Below are positions 7,167 to 7,784 of a DNA stretch of 7,784 nucleotides, one piece after another. The DNA is from JBHHXG01 sp046756985. Its GTDB lineage: Bacteria > Pseudomonadota > Zetaproteobacteria > Mariprofundales > Mariprofundaceae. The notes under the pieces are model-generated. The model searched no databases and was not told where the DNA came from. It was given only the letters and a program-made list of their open reading frames with translations. Position 1 is the stretch's first letter; every line of letters begins with the position of its first letter. The DNA is taken from NCBI GenBank assembly GCA_046756985.1, contig JBHHXG010000066.1, forward strand, positions 1 to 7,784, read 5' to 3'. The position numbers and the translations under genes were made by a program.

Positions 7167-7214
7167 ATAAACACTAGCCATGAGAACAGGATAAACACTA
7201 GCCATGAGAACAGG
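7167..7214. repeat. Perfect 24-bp tandem duplication (two copies)
   Basis: Copies at 7167-7190 and 7191-7214 are identical and directly adjacent. Each begins ATAAACACTAG and ends CCATGAGAACAGG. They lie in the folA-tetR gap, between the two operator-like sites, and copy 2 directly abuts site 2. Neither copy encodes anything longer than a few codons. A shorter ATTCAT direct repeat (7153-7158 and 7163-7168) lies just before. The likely origin is replication slippage or a small tandem duplication. A protein-binding role is possible but unsupported. Confidence 0.95.
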
Positions 7215-7225
7215 ACCGACCAGTC
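7215..7225. promoter_or_regulatory. Operator-like site 2 (distal)
   Basis: This is an exact second copy of ACCGACCAGTC, in the same orientation as site 1 and 106 bp away. Here the palindrome is better: CGAC and GTCG arms around CA (7217-7226). On the - strand it lies just downstream of another TATAAT (7228-7233) in an AT-rich block running to about 7245. The site could be an auxiliary operator for tetR or the operator of a second, weaker upstream promoter. No good -35 box matches that second TATAAT at normal spacing. Confidence 0.45.
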
Positions 7226-7263
7226 GTATTATATATTAATAAGTAATCCGCCTGTGAGCCTGC

Positions 7264-7749
7264 CTATCTATGTCGTGTGAGGATGATAAAGCGGCAGGAA
7301 TATTCATTTTTATTGTCCGGTGTATGTTCCTCGTGGTGGATTTCCTGCCACGCCTCCCGGTCAAAGTTCGGGAATGAGGTATCGCCGTCGAACGTTTGCT
7401 GGATTTCAGTAATATAGAGCCGATCAGCACGTGGCAAGAACAGCGCATAGATTTCCGCTCCACCTATCACCATCAGTTCTTCGGCATCTCCTGCCGTTTC
7501 GATGGCCTCATCTATTGAGTGCACTACAATGCACCCCTCGATGTCTGTATCCTGGCCTGTCATCACGATATTGGTACGTCCTGGCAAGGGCTTGCCAATG
7601 GATTCATACGTTTTGCGACCCATCAGTATAGGCTTGTCCATCGTGTTTTCTTTGAACCACACCATATCGGCTGGCAATCGCCAGGGTAATTTGCCTCCCC
7701 TGCCAATGATGCCGTTTTTGTCCTGTGCCCAGATCAGTGAAATATGCAT
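7264..7749 (-). CDS. folA: Dihydrofolate reductase
   Basis: FolA reduces dihydrofolate to tetrahydrofolate with NADPH, supplying one-carbon units for thymidylate, purine and methionine synthesis; it is the trimethoprim target. The 161 residues match the chromosomal type (E. coli 159). Landmarks are SLIWAQDKNGIIG (4-16), LPW (21-23), the catalytic acid Asp28 in LPADMVWFK, the NADPH-binding GRKTYESIGKPLPGR (44-58), the second cofactor loop VIGGAEIY (94-101) and GDTSFP (122-127). It looks like an ordinary chromosomal enzyme, not a plasmid-borne resistance type. The start is the ATG at 7749, which aligns MHISLI with E. coli MISLIA; an ATG at 7773 and a TTG at 7779 are also in frame but would add residues unlike the family. 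No clear ribosome site is visible. The gene ends 170 bases before tetR with no obvious terminator hairpin, so read-through towards tetR is possible. Confidence 0.96.
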   Translation of the reverse strand: MHISLIWAQDKNGIIGRGGKLPWRLPADMVWFKENTMDKPILMGRKTYESIGKPLPGRTNIVMTGQDTDIEGCIVVHSIDEAIETAGDAEELMVIGGAEIYALFLPRADRLYITEIQQTFDGDTSFPNFDREAWQEIHHEEHTPDNKNEYSCRFIILTRHR

Positions 7750-7784
7750 AACGACATTATGACTCGGCTTCATGAACAATCATG

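Noticed and set aside
7182..7237. Short + strand ORFs starting inside each 24-bp repeat (ATG AGA ACA GGA)
   Set aside because: They are 4 and about 11 codons long with no ribosome site, so coding is not supported.
7757..7762. CATAAT six bases before the folA ATG as a second leaderless promoter
   Set aside because: No -35 element is visible at usual spacing and the window ends a few bases further on, so it cannot be judged.

Overview
The window is an ordinary-looking stretch of bacterial chromosome, most likely from a member of the Pseudomonadota. The run ribF-ileS-lspA is the conserved proteobacterial order, the protein sequences look proteobacterial, and base composition is moderate and even. 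I cannot name a class with confidence. All seven protein genes belong to recognisable families. I found no RNA gene, insertion sequence, CRISPR array or phage gene, and no gene-free stretch longer than about 170 bases.

Two blocks of genes converge. On the + strand (1-2229) lie the last ~563 residues of a Lon ATP-dependent protease, cut by the window edge, and, three bases after its stop, a small gamma-glutamylcyclotransferase-like (AIG2/GGCT) protein. On the - strand, reading from the right edge, lie dihydrofolate reductase (folA), a TetR-type repressor, the bifunctional riboflavin kinase/FAD synthetase (ribF), isoleucyl-tRNA synthetase (ileS) and prolipoprotein signal peptidase (lspA). The two blocks meet tail to tail: the lspA and GGCT-like reading frames overlap by 29 bases, and I see no terminator between them.

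The - strand genes are mostly housekeeping: folate reduction, flavin cofactors, isoleucine charging and lipoprotein maturation. ileS and lspA are coupled by a 4-base TTGA stop/start overlap. A reasonable Shine-Dalgarno and a possible sigma-70 promoter precede ileS in the short ribF-ileS gap.

The least ordinary part is the 170-base gap between tetR and folA. It holds two identical 11-bp copies of ACCGACCAGTC, 106 bp apart in the same orientation, and between them a perfect 24-bp tandem duplication. One 11-bp copy fills the spacer of the likely tetR promoter, next to a perfect TATAAT. The other also lies beside a TATAAT hexamer. This looks like an autoregulated repressor with two operators, and the promoter lies so close to the tetR ATG that its mRNA would be nearly leaderless. 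Three of the six visible starts (GGCT-like, ileS, lspA) appear to be TTG.

I do not see convincing evidence of a new biological system. The tetR control region is the part most worth a second look.
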